Source of the DNA: Kibdelosporangium aridum
GTDB taxonomy: Bacteria; Actinomycetota; Actinomycetes; Mycobacteriales; Pseudonocardiaceae
Assembly (NCBI RefSeq): GCF_900176515.1
Contig: NZ_FWXV01000014.1
Coordinates: forward strand, 121,616-185,615
Direction of reading: 5' to 3'
Length of the DNA stretch: 64,000 nt
Shown here: piece after piece, positions 35,126 through 43,460 of the stretch
How the letters are laid out: each line of letters starts with the position of its first letter
Position numbering within the stretch: the first letter of the stretch is position 1
Position numbers and translations under genes: made by a program
The notes under the pieces: model-generated
Database searches by the model: none
What the model saw: the letters and a program-made list of their open reading frames with translations, nothing else
Told to the model about the DNA's origin: nothing

Positions 35126-36629
35126 CCCGATCGCCGCCCAACTCCCCCAGCCGCTTCAAGCCGAGCAGGAACGCGAACAGCCCTTCGTTGCTCCAGGACT
35201 CATCCGAGACCAGTTCGCCGACCAGTTCAGCGTCCAAGCTGGAATACACCCGAAGGCCGACGGCTTCCCAGTTCGCCTCGACGTGCCCACCGAAGCGCGT
35301 CCAAAACTCCTCGTCATCGATGACGACCAGACCAGCGAACTCATAGTTGCCGCTGACGAGGTTCAGCCCGAACCCGGTGCACTCCATGCGCAGCCGCCCG
35401 TCGTCCTCCATCAGCCACCGCATCGGTTCGGACAAGCGACTCGGGTGCATCGGCGCAGCAATCCTATGTCCGCCAACGGTTCCATCCACCTCAGCGCGCC
35501 CAAACAACTCCTCTTCCATCTCCCTCAGAAGGGTCGCGCTAATTCGAGCATCAGCCCGAGCGTCCTTGAGCGGCTGATGGAAGGACTTAGGGATCACAGA
35601 TAGCCGCCGTGCCCCATTGAGCACGGTCGGCGAACGTTCCTGAACCAATAGCGCGAAGTCCGCCGGACCACGGTGTGGATCGGCTGGACGCGCAATCGCA
35701 CACAAGGCAAGCACCCCACCAGCGCAGAGCCGTCCCCGCAGGTCCAGCACTGCGGCTAGATCCGGCAAGTACCGATCCCGCAGCGTCAATTTCCCACGCT
35801 GACCAGCGAGCGCATCGATGAACTCGCCTTCCAATAGGTCCATCGAGAGCGCGTACTCAGCGAACGGTGAGAGCGTCACCGTGCCTGCGATCTTGCCGGA
35901 CCGAACGGCGAGATCCAACAACCGGTAGATCGGCAAGTCGGTCATGCGCACGTCCAGCGCCGCAGCCTCGGCCAAACGATCGACGGCATGCCGCACATCG
36001 ACGTCCCCACTAACCATCGACGTCGTCACGAGCTCAAACCGCTCGTTCTCCGGCACTAGTGGCGTAGTGAGATCAACCCACTCTGAACGCGTGACAATGC
36101 TCGTGACCAGTTCACGGTCCGCGACTCGAACGCCGTACACGCCATACCCATCGACCGAGTCGGCGTAATACTCCCCCAGCGCCCGGCTGAGCTGACTCCG
36201 TCCGACATGAGCCCGCCGAACCAGCCGGTCATGCAGCGCTTCGGTGTCTACAGCCGCCAGCCGCGACGTCACCTCCGATTGACTCGACTCAGGCAGCCAC
36301 CCAGCACGCGCGTCCAACCAGTCGAACACCCCACCAAGCCTGTCCAAGTCCACGGCCGATAGCTCTGCACGTGGCGGCGCCAACAACTGGTCAATGCTGA
36401 TGCCGAAAATTCTCTCCAAGAGCCGAGCAGTCGCCGGGCGTACCTCGCCAAGCGGCCGTCCCTTCGGCCCAACCCCAGACGCCAGCCGCTGAAGGTGCCG
36501 CGCAGTGACTGTGCCAAGCTTCAGCTCAGGACGTTCCCGGGCGAACACCTCGGCGAATTCAGCAAACTCCTCGATGCTCAGCCGCCGTTCCCTGATCTTC
36601 TGCTCAAGCACAGTCCGGAACGCGCGCAT
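35091..36629 (-). CDS. HTH protein with Nudix-like C-terminal domain, paralog B
   Basis: A 512-residue paralog of the product of 33257. The N-terminus differs more (RERRLSIEEFAEFAEVFARE). From DWLDARAGWLPESSQSEVTS on, the two align through YYADSVDGYGVYGVRVADRE, MDLLEGEFIDALAGQRGKLT, FALLVQERSPTVLNGARRL and ISATLLREMEEELFGRAEVD (Nudix-like REMEEE) to the WSNEGLFAFLLGLKRLGELG end. GGGAGAGG supports ATG 36629 over GTG 36653. It converges with, and overlaps, the cupin gene. Two copies suggest partner, antagonist or sensor pairs. Confidence 0.8.
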   Translation of the reverse strand: MRAFRTVLEQKIRERRLSIEEFAEFAEVFARERPELKLGTVTARHLQRLASGVGPKGRPLGEVRPATARLLERIFGISIDQLLAPPRAELSAVDLDRLGGVFDWLDARAGWLPESSQSEVTSRLAAVDTEALHDRLVRRAHVGRSQLSRALGEYYADSVDGYGVYGVRVADRELVTSIVTRSEWVDLTTPLVPENERFELVTTSMVSGDVDVRHAVDRLAEAAALDVRMTDLPIYRLLDLAVRSGKIAGTVTLSPFAEYALSMDLLEGEFIDALAGQRGKLTLRDRYLPDLAAVLDLRGRLCAGGVLALCAIARPADPHRGPADFALLVQERSPTVLNGARRLSVIPKSFHQPLKDARADARISATLLREMEEELFGRAEVDGTVGGHRIAAPMHPSRLSEPMRWLMEDDGRLRMECTGFGLNLVSGNYEFAGLVVIDDEEFWTRFGGHVEANWEAVGLRVYSSLDAELVGELVSDESWSNEGLFAFLLGLKRLGELGGDRVRLPELTATVR

Positions 36630-36675
36630 CGAAACCTCTCCCGTCCGCTCCACCCGAGTAACGAACAGCCCTCAC

Positions 36676-36810
36676 TCACCAGCTGATTTCAGTCTCGCAC
36701 GAGCGGCAAACAAGCCCGTCCCAGGCCGTCCTTTCCAGTCCGACGATAAACGGACCTGTCCCAGTAGCAGGACACCGCTCATTAGCCTCATGACCTGGGA
36801 AGACCTTCAC
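36676..36810 (-). CDS. Small putative zinc-ribbon protein
   Basis: A 44-codon frame from GTG 36810 reads VKVFPGHEANERCPATGTGP then LERTAWDGLVCRSCETEISW. The CP-x-TGT and CRSC pairs suggest a zinc ribbon. Similar short zinc proteins are frequent in actinomycete mobile elements. No clear Shine-Dalgarno is present, so the call is tentative. Confidence 0.35.
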   Translation of the reverse strand: MKVFPGHEANERCPATGTGPFIVGLERTAWDGLVCRSCETEISW

Positions 36811-37034
36811 TTGGGACAACCGGACAGGTAAGGCGCGTACCCGGCCCGCTCGGCCCAAATCTCCGCTCCGAACCGGCCGGAAAAGCTCATGTCGCCATAT
36901 GTCGTCCCAAGATCGTGGTCTGGGATCTGGATTCCCGACATGCTGATTTCAGCCAGCCGAGATCGCCCGATTCGGTCGAGGCACGGCCGCCCAGCGGGAC
37001 AACTGATCAGGCGTCAACCCACCGCCGGGCAACC

Positions 37035-37072
37035 GTCGCGGGCGAGAAGAACTGTCCCTTCTCGCCCGCGAC
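37035..37072. promoter_or_regulatory. Perfect 15 bp hairpin upstream of small-gene cluster
   Basis: Stem 37035-37049 pairs perfectly with 37058-37072 around an 8-base loop (AACTGTCC). It ends 24 nt before the ATG of the next gene, whose Shine-Dalgarno starts about 9 nt after the stem. There is no T tract. It could be an attenuator, an RNA stabiliser or a single-strand origin. The remaining 36860-37034 shows no gene. Confidence 0.6.
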
Positions 37073-37096
37073 CAACCCGGAAGGAGAAGCACCATC

Positions 37097-37333
37097 ATGT
37101 CCGCGATGCCCAGCGCGCCGACGCGCCCCGCGCGCCCTATGTGGGTCGTGAGCGTCGTCGATGATGCTGAGCACGCGGTCACCCGAGACGACATGGCCGC
37201 TGGCATCGCCTCCGGCTCCGGCACCTACCGCGCCTTATGCCGAGCCACAGTCATTCCGCCGTCTATGACTGAGCCGCCCCGCGGCCGTTGCCCGTACTGC
37301 CGCGCCGTCCTTCGCCTCGCGGCCACTCCATAG
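37097..37333 (+). CDS. Small protein with CPYC motif
   Basis: A 78-residue protein: PMWVVSVVDDAEHAVTRDDM, then ASGSGTYRALCRATVIPPSM, then GRCPYCRAVLRLAATP. The two cysteine clusters could bind zinc. GGAAGGAG lies at good distance. It is the first of four small plus-strand genes (37097-38565) that look like one transcription unit. Function unknown. Confidence 0.7.
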   Translation: MSAMPSAPTRPARPMWVVSVVDDAEHAVTRDDMAAGIASGSGTYRALCRATVIPPSMTEPPRGRCPYCRAVLRLAATP

Positions 37334-37372
37334 CCCTGCGGCCTTCGCACGACGCACCAATGAGGACGCCTC

Positions 37373-37861
37373 ATGCCCACCAACGACACCGAGTCACCCC
37401 ACAACGCCGAACTCTGCCCCGACTGCGAACTCCCCTTGGTGCGCCCATCCATGACGAACCTCATCGGCTATCCCAAAGACAGCCCACTCACAAAGGCCAC
37501 GCCCTTACAACGCGTCCTTGCCCTGGCCGAGACGGCCAATGTGGACGTCTTCGACCTCGCCGACGTCACCTCGACCAACGTCTCTGCACTCGTCACCATC
37601 GACCAAGGCAACGACGACCTGGCCACAACGATCAGTCTCAGTCCCGACCTCACGGAGAACCTCAAAACCGACGTGATCGCTTTCGCCCTCGCCGTAGTCG
37701 GCACGCCTCACGCAATCACCAACACACCAAACGCCGCAGTGGCCATCAGCCGAACCCGACTCGCCCCGGCTAAGGACGGTCCCGGTCACCTCGCCCGCCA
37801 CATGCTCTACACGTGCGGCCGCACCACACCATCAGCAACCTTCGCCATCACCGCCCTCTAA
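37373..37861 (+). CDS. Small protein with N-terminal CPDC motif
   Basis: A 162-residue protein with ELCPDCELPLVRPSM at the N-terminus, then a repeated-threonine region (VDVFDLADVTSTNVSALVTI) and an Ala/Thr-rich tail. Only one CxxC pair is obvious, so any metal site would need a second subunit or the C-terminal cysteine. It lies 39 bp after the previous gene. Function unknown. Confidence 0.6.
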   Translation: MPTNDTESPHNAELCPDCELPLVRPSMTNLIGYPKDSPLTKATPLQRVLALAETANVDVFDLADVTSTNVSALVTIDQGNDDLATTISLSPDLTENLKTDVIAFALAVVGTPHAITNTPNAAVAISRTRLAPAKDGPGHLARHMLYTCGRTTPSATFAITAL

Positions 37862-37918
37862 CCGTGCACCCAACAACGCCCAACAACCAACCAACAAGCG
37901 TCGCCTAGGAGAACCGAC

Positions 37919-38200
37919 GTGTCCCCACAAAACCGCCCTCCAGATCTACGCCGAAACCTTGGAGCAAAGCTGCGCCGAATGCGAGAAGCAGCGCACCTCC
38001 GCCTAGAAGTCGCAGCGCCCAAACTCGACAAATCCCGCAGCGCCCTCCACCGCGTGGAAACCGGCGAAACCAAGGCGAACGTCCACCTTGTCCGCTCAAT
38101 GATGGACCTCTACGACACCTACGACCCCACCCTGCTCGACGAAGTCCGCAAAGCCAACCAGACATCCAATCCACGTAACCGCACCAAGCCCACTGCATAG
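37919..38200 (+). CDS. Small XRE-family regulator
   Basis: A 93-residue single HTH domain: LGAKLRRMREAAHLRLEVAA then KLDKSRSALHRVETGETKAN and RSMMDLYDTYDP. TAGGAGA precedes the GTG start. It sits between small genes of the same strand and is probably a local repressor or activator of the element. Confidence 0.85.
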   Translation: MSPQNRPPDLRRNLGAKLRRMREAAHLRLEVAAPKLDKSRSALHRVETGETKANVHLVRSMMDLYDTYDPTLLDEVRKANQTSNPRNRTKPTA

Positions 38201-38217
38201 TCCTAAGGAGCTCCATC

Positions 38218-38565
38218 ATGCCCACGAACCAGTCCGAAGCAGACAAGACCGTTTCCGAGCTCGACGCTCCTGAGTCTCTCAGCGACGACGAGAAGTTCAA
38301 CAGCCTGCTGGTCGAAATGGTCGCCGACCAAGCACCCCGCGTCTTCGCCGTCGTGATCGAACACGGCCACCGCGAAGACGCCGCCATCGCCGCATGGGGC
38401 ATAGCCTTCGAAGACAGCGCCTACATGGTCACCGCCAACGGCAACAACCACTACTCCCTAGCCGCCGCGGAAAACGCACTGAACTATGTCCGCATCGACC
38501 CCCGCACCACGCCACATCTGGTCTGGTCCAATCCCACCGCCAACCCGCCCGAGACGCACTACTAA
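38218..38565 (+). CDS. Small acidic protein following the XRE regulator
   Basis: A 115-residue acidic protein (SEADKTVSELDAPESLSDDE, then VFAVVIEHGHREDAAIAAWG and YSLAAAENALNYVRIDP). TAAGGAG precedes the ATG by 9 nt. The XRE gene ends only 17 bp upstream. An XRE gene followed by such a small partner is a recurring pair in actinomycete genomes. Function unknown. Confidence 0.7.
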   Translation: MPTNQSEADKTVSELDAPESLSDDEKFNSLLVEMVADQAPRVFAVVIEHGHREDAAIAAWGIAFEDSAYMVTANGNNHYSLAAAENALNYVRIDPRTTPHLVWSNPTANPPETHY

Positions 38566-38600
38566 CGGCAAACATCCACAACCAACATCTCCTACCATAG

Positions 38601-38684
38601 GCGGCGAGGCACTATGCCTCGCCGCATACGCATACTGGTGTCACCAGCGACGGGAGTCCATGACCTAGGCACTACTCCCGTCGC
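38601..38684. terminator. Two consecutive hairpins after the small-gene cluster
   Basis: The first hairpin has a perfect 11 bp stem (38601-38611 with 38615-38625) and a 3-base loop. The second has a perfect 11 bp stem (38647-38657 with 38674-38684) and a 16-base loop. They lie between the small-gene operon and the low-GC cargo operon, so they probably stop read-through. Confidence 0.6.
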
Positions 38685-38905
38685 ATCCGGCTACTACGCG
38701 CTAGCAAAAGAGTTTGTCAACATTAACTTAGAAGACGGACTCCACAGATGATCAAATCGAACATGCGTTCCGTTATGCGCATTTCAATTACAGTTTGACC
38801 GACAATCAGGCACGTTTCTGTCACGGGCGAATATCTAACCAATATCATCCCGCACTCAACGGTACCCAGCGTTACGAACGTCCGCGTTCCGCCGATAACC
38901 GCGAC

Positions 38906-39835
38906 ATGGATGTGCGCAGAGTGGCGCTCGGGGTTATACAAGCGCGGGGTCGAACTGTAATCGATCCAGCTTTGGTCGCCTTCGGGCCTGATGAGGCAGA
39001 CTTTCTAACCCGACATGTCGGCAAGGTCCGCTCGGTGAAAGATACCACCGTGAGGAGCCGGTTCAGGCAGGGCTCCACCATGCCGTCCCTCCTGGACGAC
39101 TTTCGGACTCTAGACGATCAGAAGTTCGAAGAGTCGGCGAAGATACTTCAAGATGCCCTCGTAGCAGCGATGGCCACGTCGACAAATGCTAGCGATTGTG
39201 TGTTCGCAGTGGTGCATACTGCTGATCAAGAGGGACAGCTAGGCTATATCACCCTCCTCAAGCTCGACGCCGTAGTCGAGGCGGCCAGAATGAGTGTTGC
39301 CACAGGCAAAGTCACACTTCAGGTTCTCAGGGAGCTTCTCCCTGAGCCGGGAAAGCTGCAAAAAGCCTTCTCCTGGCCGGACGTGCGTGCCGTTAGCGAT
39401 GCAATCATCGTCGACGCTAGTTCTGCAAAATACTTTCAGGCTGCATTTGATGTAGAGGTGAGTCCTCGATCCCTTGAAGCAGAGGCAGATCTAACAAGAA
39501 CCATCCTTGAACAAGTGCCGCCTGAGCGTCAACACGACGCCCTAAGCAAGGCAGTTACACTGGCGGGACCACTAGACGAAGTACTCATTGAGTTGTCGAC
39601 AAATGGGTTTCCCGAACTAGAAGAGGCTGCCCGCGAAGCTACAGAAAGTAATCAGCCGGCAGGAATTGTTAGAACCAACAAAGTCGCCGCAAAGCCGCTT
39701 ATTTGGCGCGCGGACGGTATTGAGGTCCGAGTGCCTCCGACACTAATGAGAAACGTCGAAGTGGTGCCAGATCCCGAGCAGCAGGGTTGGCAGATTATTG
39801 TTAGCACGAGAACCCAACCCGAGATGGGGGTCTAG
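38906..39835 (+). CDS. NdpA/YejK-like nucleoid-associated protein
   Basis: From ATG 38906 the protein has 309 residues. The layout fits the 37 kDa nucleoid-associated family. Residues about 30-60 (DEADFLTRHVGKVR) form the N-terminal helical part. The core has SLLDDFRTLDDQKFEESAKI, VFAVVHTADQEGQLGYITLL and KLDAVVEAARM. The C-terminal strand segment IWRADGIEVRVPPTLM then WQIIVSTRTQ resembles the C-terminus of YejK. Family members bind DNA and recur in phage-defence loci. Codon use is lower in GC than the neighbours. The stop overlaps the next gene by 1 nt. An upstream start at 38795 is less likely. Confidence 0.6.
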   Translation: MDVRRVALGVIQARGRTVIDPALVAFGPDEADFLTRHVGKVRSVKDTTVRSRFRQGSTMPSLLDDFRTLDDQKFEESAKILQDALVAAMATSTNASDCVFAVVHTADQEGQLGYITLLKLDAVVEAARMSVATGKVTLQVLRELLPEPGKLQKAFSWPDVRAVSDAIIVDASSAKYFQAAFDVEVSPRSLEAEADLTRTILEQVPPERQHDALSKAVTLAGPLDEVLIELSTNGFPELEEAAREATESNQPAGIVRTNKVAAKPLIWRADGIEVRVPPTLMRNVEVVPDPEQQGWQIIVSTRTQPEMGV

Positions 39836-41355
39836 TGCTCGTAAACGACTTATTTCCACTCGACCTATCTCGATTGGGAGAATTCAACGATAAACTTAGG
39901 GGTCTCCTACGGGAAGGTTGGCACATCCCTGACTCGGTGGTAGATATACGCTTGCATAAGCCAACGGAAGATGTCCAGGCCGATATCAATAGGGTCCAGG
40001 TTTTCGGCTCAACCCTTGACGATCTAGAGGTGGTCGGCGTCATCGCTGGCCACCGCCTTCGACTACGGACCGTCCAAGGCATACTAGAGGTCGTCGATTT
40101 TCCAGGGGCAGATCCCTATTTACTATTTGACGACGACGACGTCAACAATGCACACCTGGCCTGGGATGGCGATGCAACAGCGGCCCTACTACTGCCTCTA
40201 AATTGGACAATCACCGCATTCCTGAAACCAGAATCGTCGATTCAAGACCTACCCGAAGGCATAGAAGTAGTTGTTGTTACCAATTCAAATACCATTGTTG
40301 CACACTTCCGAGAAGCTGGATTGAGAAATCTCGCGCGTTTCGTTCCACCGGAAATGAAGAGGCGAATTTACATATCGTTAGAGGGGGACGCGCCGCCGGT
40401 ACATCTCGGAACTATCAGCTTCGCCACGATAAGCGCGCCATTTCAGCTCCAGGTACCGATTCACGAATCTCCATTGCCTGGCGAGGCTGCACTTCACAAG
40501 TCGAGTCTCATTCGCCCGTACTGTCTTCTAGCCGCCCAGCCTATTCAGGCTTCCGCGGCAGTGTTCTGGAAGGAGATAGTTGACTATTGCAGAGCAGCCG
40601 CATCAATTTACACATGGGTCTCACTTGCGTCGAACGTCCAGGTATCCGAAGCGGGCGTTCGAATCGAGTTCCTAGGGTTTAGGCGTGTAAGTTTTCAGCT
40701 CCCGCCACCCGAGAGCTTGGAGGTGCAGAAGGTCTCAAGCACGCTAATACTTCGCGAATGGGCCTTCCAGGAAGCCAGTCCGGATCGCTTGCTGGCCATA
40801 AGTCAGGTTGTAAGCTTGTACGACCAGGACGACCCCTTTCAACACGCTGAAGATATCAAGGCCAGCGCGGAAGTCATCTATGTAGGCCTGCGAAGTGACG
40901 CAGTCGCGGAAGTCGTAAAAACCTCAAGGGACGCTTATACTCAAACCAACGAGACAGTTCGCCAGGCATTAAAATCGTCGCAGGATCTCATCAAGGCGTC
41001 TATGGAGAGATTTCTTGCTGGCTTAGTTGCTGTGGGTGCAGTCACGATCGCTAACGCCAGTCGGGCACTCACGGACGATATGAGTCGACTACTAATGCTC
41101 TTTATTGCTGGATTCTTCGTTGTTCTGGCCTTAGTAGCGCTCGTGATCGAGGGTCCATTACTGTCGCTTCAAATCAAGAATCTGCATCATGATGTACGTC
41201 AAGGCGCACCGCTACTCACAGAGGATCAAATAAGGTCTATTACTGAATCAAGGAGTGTAACGAAAACACGTATACGTGTTCAAACCGTGCGAATAGCGAT
41301 TCCAGTTATATATGGATCGCTTGTATGTGCAATCGCCATATGGGGATATCCGTAG
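39835..41355 (+). CDS. C-terminally membrane-anchored protein of unknown family, partner of NdpA-like protein
   Basis: A 506-residue protein from a GTG that overlaps the previous stop. The first 380 residues are soluble and acidic (DVVGVIAGHRLRLRTVQGI-like strands, YLLFDDDDVNNAHLAWDGDA, RIYISLEGDAPPVHLGTISF). They are followed by DAVAEVVKTSRDAYTQTNET, a helical linker. Three hydrophobic stretches lie near 392-406 (FLAGLVAVGAVTIA), 419-440 (LLMLFIAGFFVVLALVALVI) and 482-503 (IRIAIPVIYGSLVCAIAIWG region). No family is recognised. Tight coupling to a DNA-binding-like protein with a membrane effector recalls two-gene defence systems; this is inference. Confidence 0.7.
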   Translation: MLVNDLFPLDLSRLGEFNDKLRGLLREGWHIPDSVVDIRLHKPTEDVQADINRVQVFGSTLDDLEVVGVIAGHRLRLRTVQGILEVVDFPGADPYLLFDDDDVNNAHLAWDGDATAALLLPLNWTITAFLKPESSIQDLPEGIEVVVVTNSNTIVAHFREAGLRNLARFVPPEMKRRIYISLEGDAPPVHLGTISFATISAPFQLQVPIHESPLPGEAALHKSSLIRPYCLLAAQPIQASAAVFWKEIVDYCRAAASIYTWVSLASNVQVSEAGVRIEFLGFRRVSFQLPPPESLEVQKVSSTLILREWAFQEASPDRLLAISQVVSLYDQDDPFQHAEDIKASAEVIYVGLRSDAVAEVVKTSRDAYTQTNETVRQALKSSQDLIKASMERFLAGLVAVGAVTIANASRALTDDMSRLLMLFIAGFFVVLALVALVIEGPLLSLQIKNLHHDVRQGAPLLTEDQIRSITESRSVTKTRIRVQTVRIAIPVIYGSLVCAIAIWGYP

Positions 41356-41389
41356 ATGGCTCCTTCATTCTCAAACCAAGACCGTAATG

Positions 41390-41720
41390 GCCCAACTGGT
41401 GAAGTCCTCAACTGACACGATCTCCGGGTGCGCCGGTCGCCGAGGCATCACCACCTTCTCGGGGGTCGCGCGTCGGAACCGAACCACGTGCCCAGCGCTG
41501 ACGTGGTCCGGATCGAACTGCATTCTTGCCGTGACCACCGGCCGAAGAACGCGTACCCGGGTGTAGCGAGGGTTGTCGAGAATCGCGCGGACCGTGCTTC
41601 CTTGCCAACCGTCGGCCTGCCGATGCCGGTTCTGCTCCGGGCGCTTCGCCGACGGACACAAGATCCCATCTTCGTTCAGACCCTTCGCGATCGCCCGGTC
41701 ACCTTGGATGGACACTCGAC
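41390..41720 (-). pseudogene. Fragment of a second serine recombinase
   Basis: A minus-strand stretch aligns with the recombinase domain of the integrase at 27142. It contains GDRAIAKGLNEDGILCPSAK, GWQGSTVRAILDNPRYT, then in another frame GYAFFGRWSRQE, then FDPDHVSAGHVVRFRRATPE and PAHPEIVSVEDFT. At least two frameshifts and both ends missing make it inactive. It lies immediately outside the cargo operon, suggesting an earlier related element in the same place. Confidence 0.85.
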
Positions 41721-41741
41721 TGGAGGACAATCGATGTCAAA

Positions 41742-41782
41742 GACCGTTCCCCTTCCCGCCGTCAACGGGAAGGGGAACGGTC
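41742..41782. terminator. Terminator hairpin
   Basis: A perfect 17 bp stem (41742-41758 with 41766-41782) and a 7-base loop lie 64 bp beyond the stop of the minus-strand membrane-protein gene. TTTGAC follows the stem in that direction. It may also end plus-strand transcripts from the cargo operon. Confidence 0.7.
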
Positions 41783-41845
41783 AACGATGATCATCCTGCC
41801 CTCTCGCCGAATCGCAAGGCCCCCACTAAGTGGATTTTTGACACG

Positions 41846-42340
41846 CTAGGTAAGGGCTCGAATAATTGCCAATAGCCCTGCGATGCCAAAGAAACTCATC
41901 CCGAATGCCCAGATTCGGTGAGAGCGACCGCGAATGAGTCGGTGGCGGGGTTCTACAGCTCGCGCTCGCGTCTCACCCGATGCGAACATCTCTGGCCAGC
42001 CGTTTTCTTTCTCGATTCGATGCAGCAGTAGCGAATCAGTGAGTTCATTTCCTCGATGACGAAGCAACAGCTGGATTGACATCAGTGACATGATCAGAGA
42101 CAGTGCGCCAGCCACGACCGCAGCTAGACGGGTGGACTGGGCACCGTATGCGAGCAGCAGAAGAAAGGATTGTGCTGTCAGGGACAGTGCGGGAGTCTGC
42201 CACATCATCGTGTCTAATGCCTGCCGTCGTGCAGCAACTACCTGATACTGCGCCACAACGACCTGCGGGATGGGACCGATAGGGCTATTGCTTTGGACGC
42301 TCTGCCGCGATTTGGCGGCGGGATCGGGCGCTTCGTGCAA
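41846..42340 (-). CDS. Three-helix membrane protein, unknown family
   Basis: A 164-residue protein with two adjacent helices (ALSLTAQSFLLLLAYGAQST, LAAVVAGALSLIMSLMSIQL), a basic cytoplasmic loop (RIEKENGWPEMFASGETRAR, HRLIRGRSHRIW) and a C-terminal helix (FGMSFFGIAGLLAIIRAL). The plan resembles small SLATT-like or accessory membrane proteins near mobile genes, but no family is recognised. It has its own terminator and is next to recombinase debris. Confidence 0.65.
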   Translation of the reverse strand: MHEAPDPAAKSRQSVQSNSPIGPIPQVVVAQYQVVAARRQALDTMMWQTPALSLTAQSFLLLLAYGAQSTRLAAVVAGALSLIMSLMSIQLLLRHRGNELTDSLLLHRIEKENGWPEMFASGETRARAVEPRHRLIRGRSHRIWAFGMSFFGIAGLLAIIRALT

Positions 42341-42542
42341 GATGACAGTGTCCTTCCTGGTCAGCTAACACTCACCGCATGACGCTCAAACAGGCGCGTC
42401 TAAAGACAGTATCGCGGACATCCTCGCCTTTGTTTCGATGCACGCAAGATCAATCGACGCGAATGCGGCACTCCGCGAGTCTCCCTATTTGCTCATTGTG
42501 GCGCGCTGTAGCATGCAGTCCATTACGGCACCGAAACGTTGC

Positions 42543-42770
42543 CATGTGTGTTGTCGGCTGTTTGATCCGAGCCGCACCGACGATTGGGCGTGTTCAATCG
42601 CATACCAGGGACGGCACGTGCCCACAGATCGACAGGGCATCTTATACGTGCTGCACTTCGATCAACCTATCCACGTTGCCCAAGCCGACCGGCGCCACGT
42701 CCAGCCCACGACGCACTACGCCGGTTGGACAGCCCAGGTCTTGGAACAACGCGTATCGCAGCACCAGGTG
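42543..42770 (+). pseudogene. GIY-YIG-like nuclease fragment
   Basis: The segment GILYVLHFDQPIHVAQ then THYAGWTAQVLEQRVSQHQ at 42642-42770 matches the start of small GIY-YIG-like proteins of actinomycetes (VYLLHFD ... HYxGWT ... L..RL..H). A short cysteine stretch (CHVCCRLFDPSRTDDWACS) precedes it. Past 42770 the frame is lost; CPRC appears in another frame. No intact catalytic domain remains. Confidence 0.5.
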
Positions 42771-43277
42771 TCAGAGTCCAGCGTCGTGCACTCCCGGCCG
42801 GGAACCGCAGAGGACGAAGTAGTCAGCGCACGGAAGCATGCCCTCGGTGTAGTACTCCACTCGCTCCCGAGTTCCTCGGACGGCCCTAACACTGAACAAA
42901 CCAGGAGAGCCCTGCTCAGCCTCGCCATCGCCGCGTTCGTCTTTACCGGTACCGCCCCGCGCCATCAGCGGCCGTTGACGCGAACTCCGTGATGGCCTGG
43001 TCACGACTAACGGTCGAGAACGAGCCGTGTGGTTAGCGTGCACGACGCTCCTCGGACACAGTTATGTGGCGTACCTGCTACATCTGACGTACGAGTGCTT
43101 GAGCGCACTCGAACACTCTGAACCGATCCTTCACCGCTTCAGGCGGTGTTCGTCGTGACCGGTTCGCACATCCAGCCGGTGGTCTTCCCGGCCACACGTA
43201 TGGCTCCCAGCAGTTCACCGGCGGCACGCCTACCGCTGCCGCTGCCCGTGTCTCCACTGACCCGGTCAAGCGCGGCG

Positions 43278-43460
43278 ATCTACGGCGCCGCGGCCGTGGA
43301 CAATCGCGGGCGGATCATCGAGAAACCCCTCCTGACGCGTCTTGGCTGGTCTCCTGGCACCGGTGTGGACATCCAGGAGTCCCAGGGACGCCTGATCATT
43401 CACCCCAACGAGTGCTTCGTGACCATGATCACCAAGCACGGTCATCTCCGTCTGCCGGCC
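43278..43460 (+). pseudogene. AbrB/SpoVT-type gene truncated by an insertion sequence
   Basis: The segment IYGAAAVDNRGRIIEKPLL, TRLGWSPGTGVDIQESQG, RLIIHPNECFVTMITKHGHL and RLPA matches AbrB-like actinomycete proteins, in which VRRWCGL and a second swapped hairpin should follow. The frame runs straight into the left end of the IS at 43461 and does not resume after its right end. The start is uncertain. Confidence 0.6.

Noticed and set aside
39835..41355. Identification of the pair as Kiwa (KwaA/KwaB)
   Set aside because: The membrane partner is 506 residues with a large soluble domain and C-terminal helices, unlike the small KwaA; only the general logic is similar.
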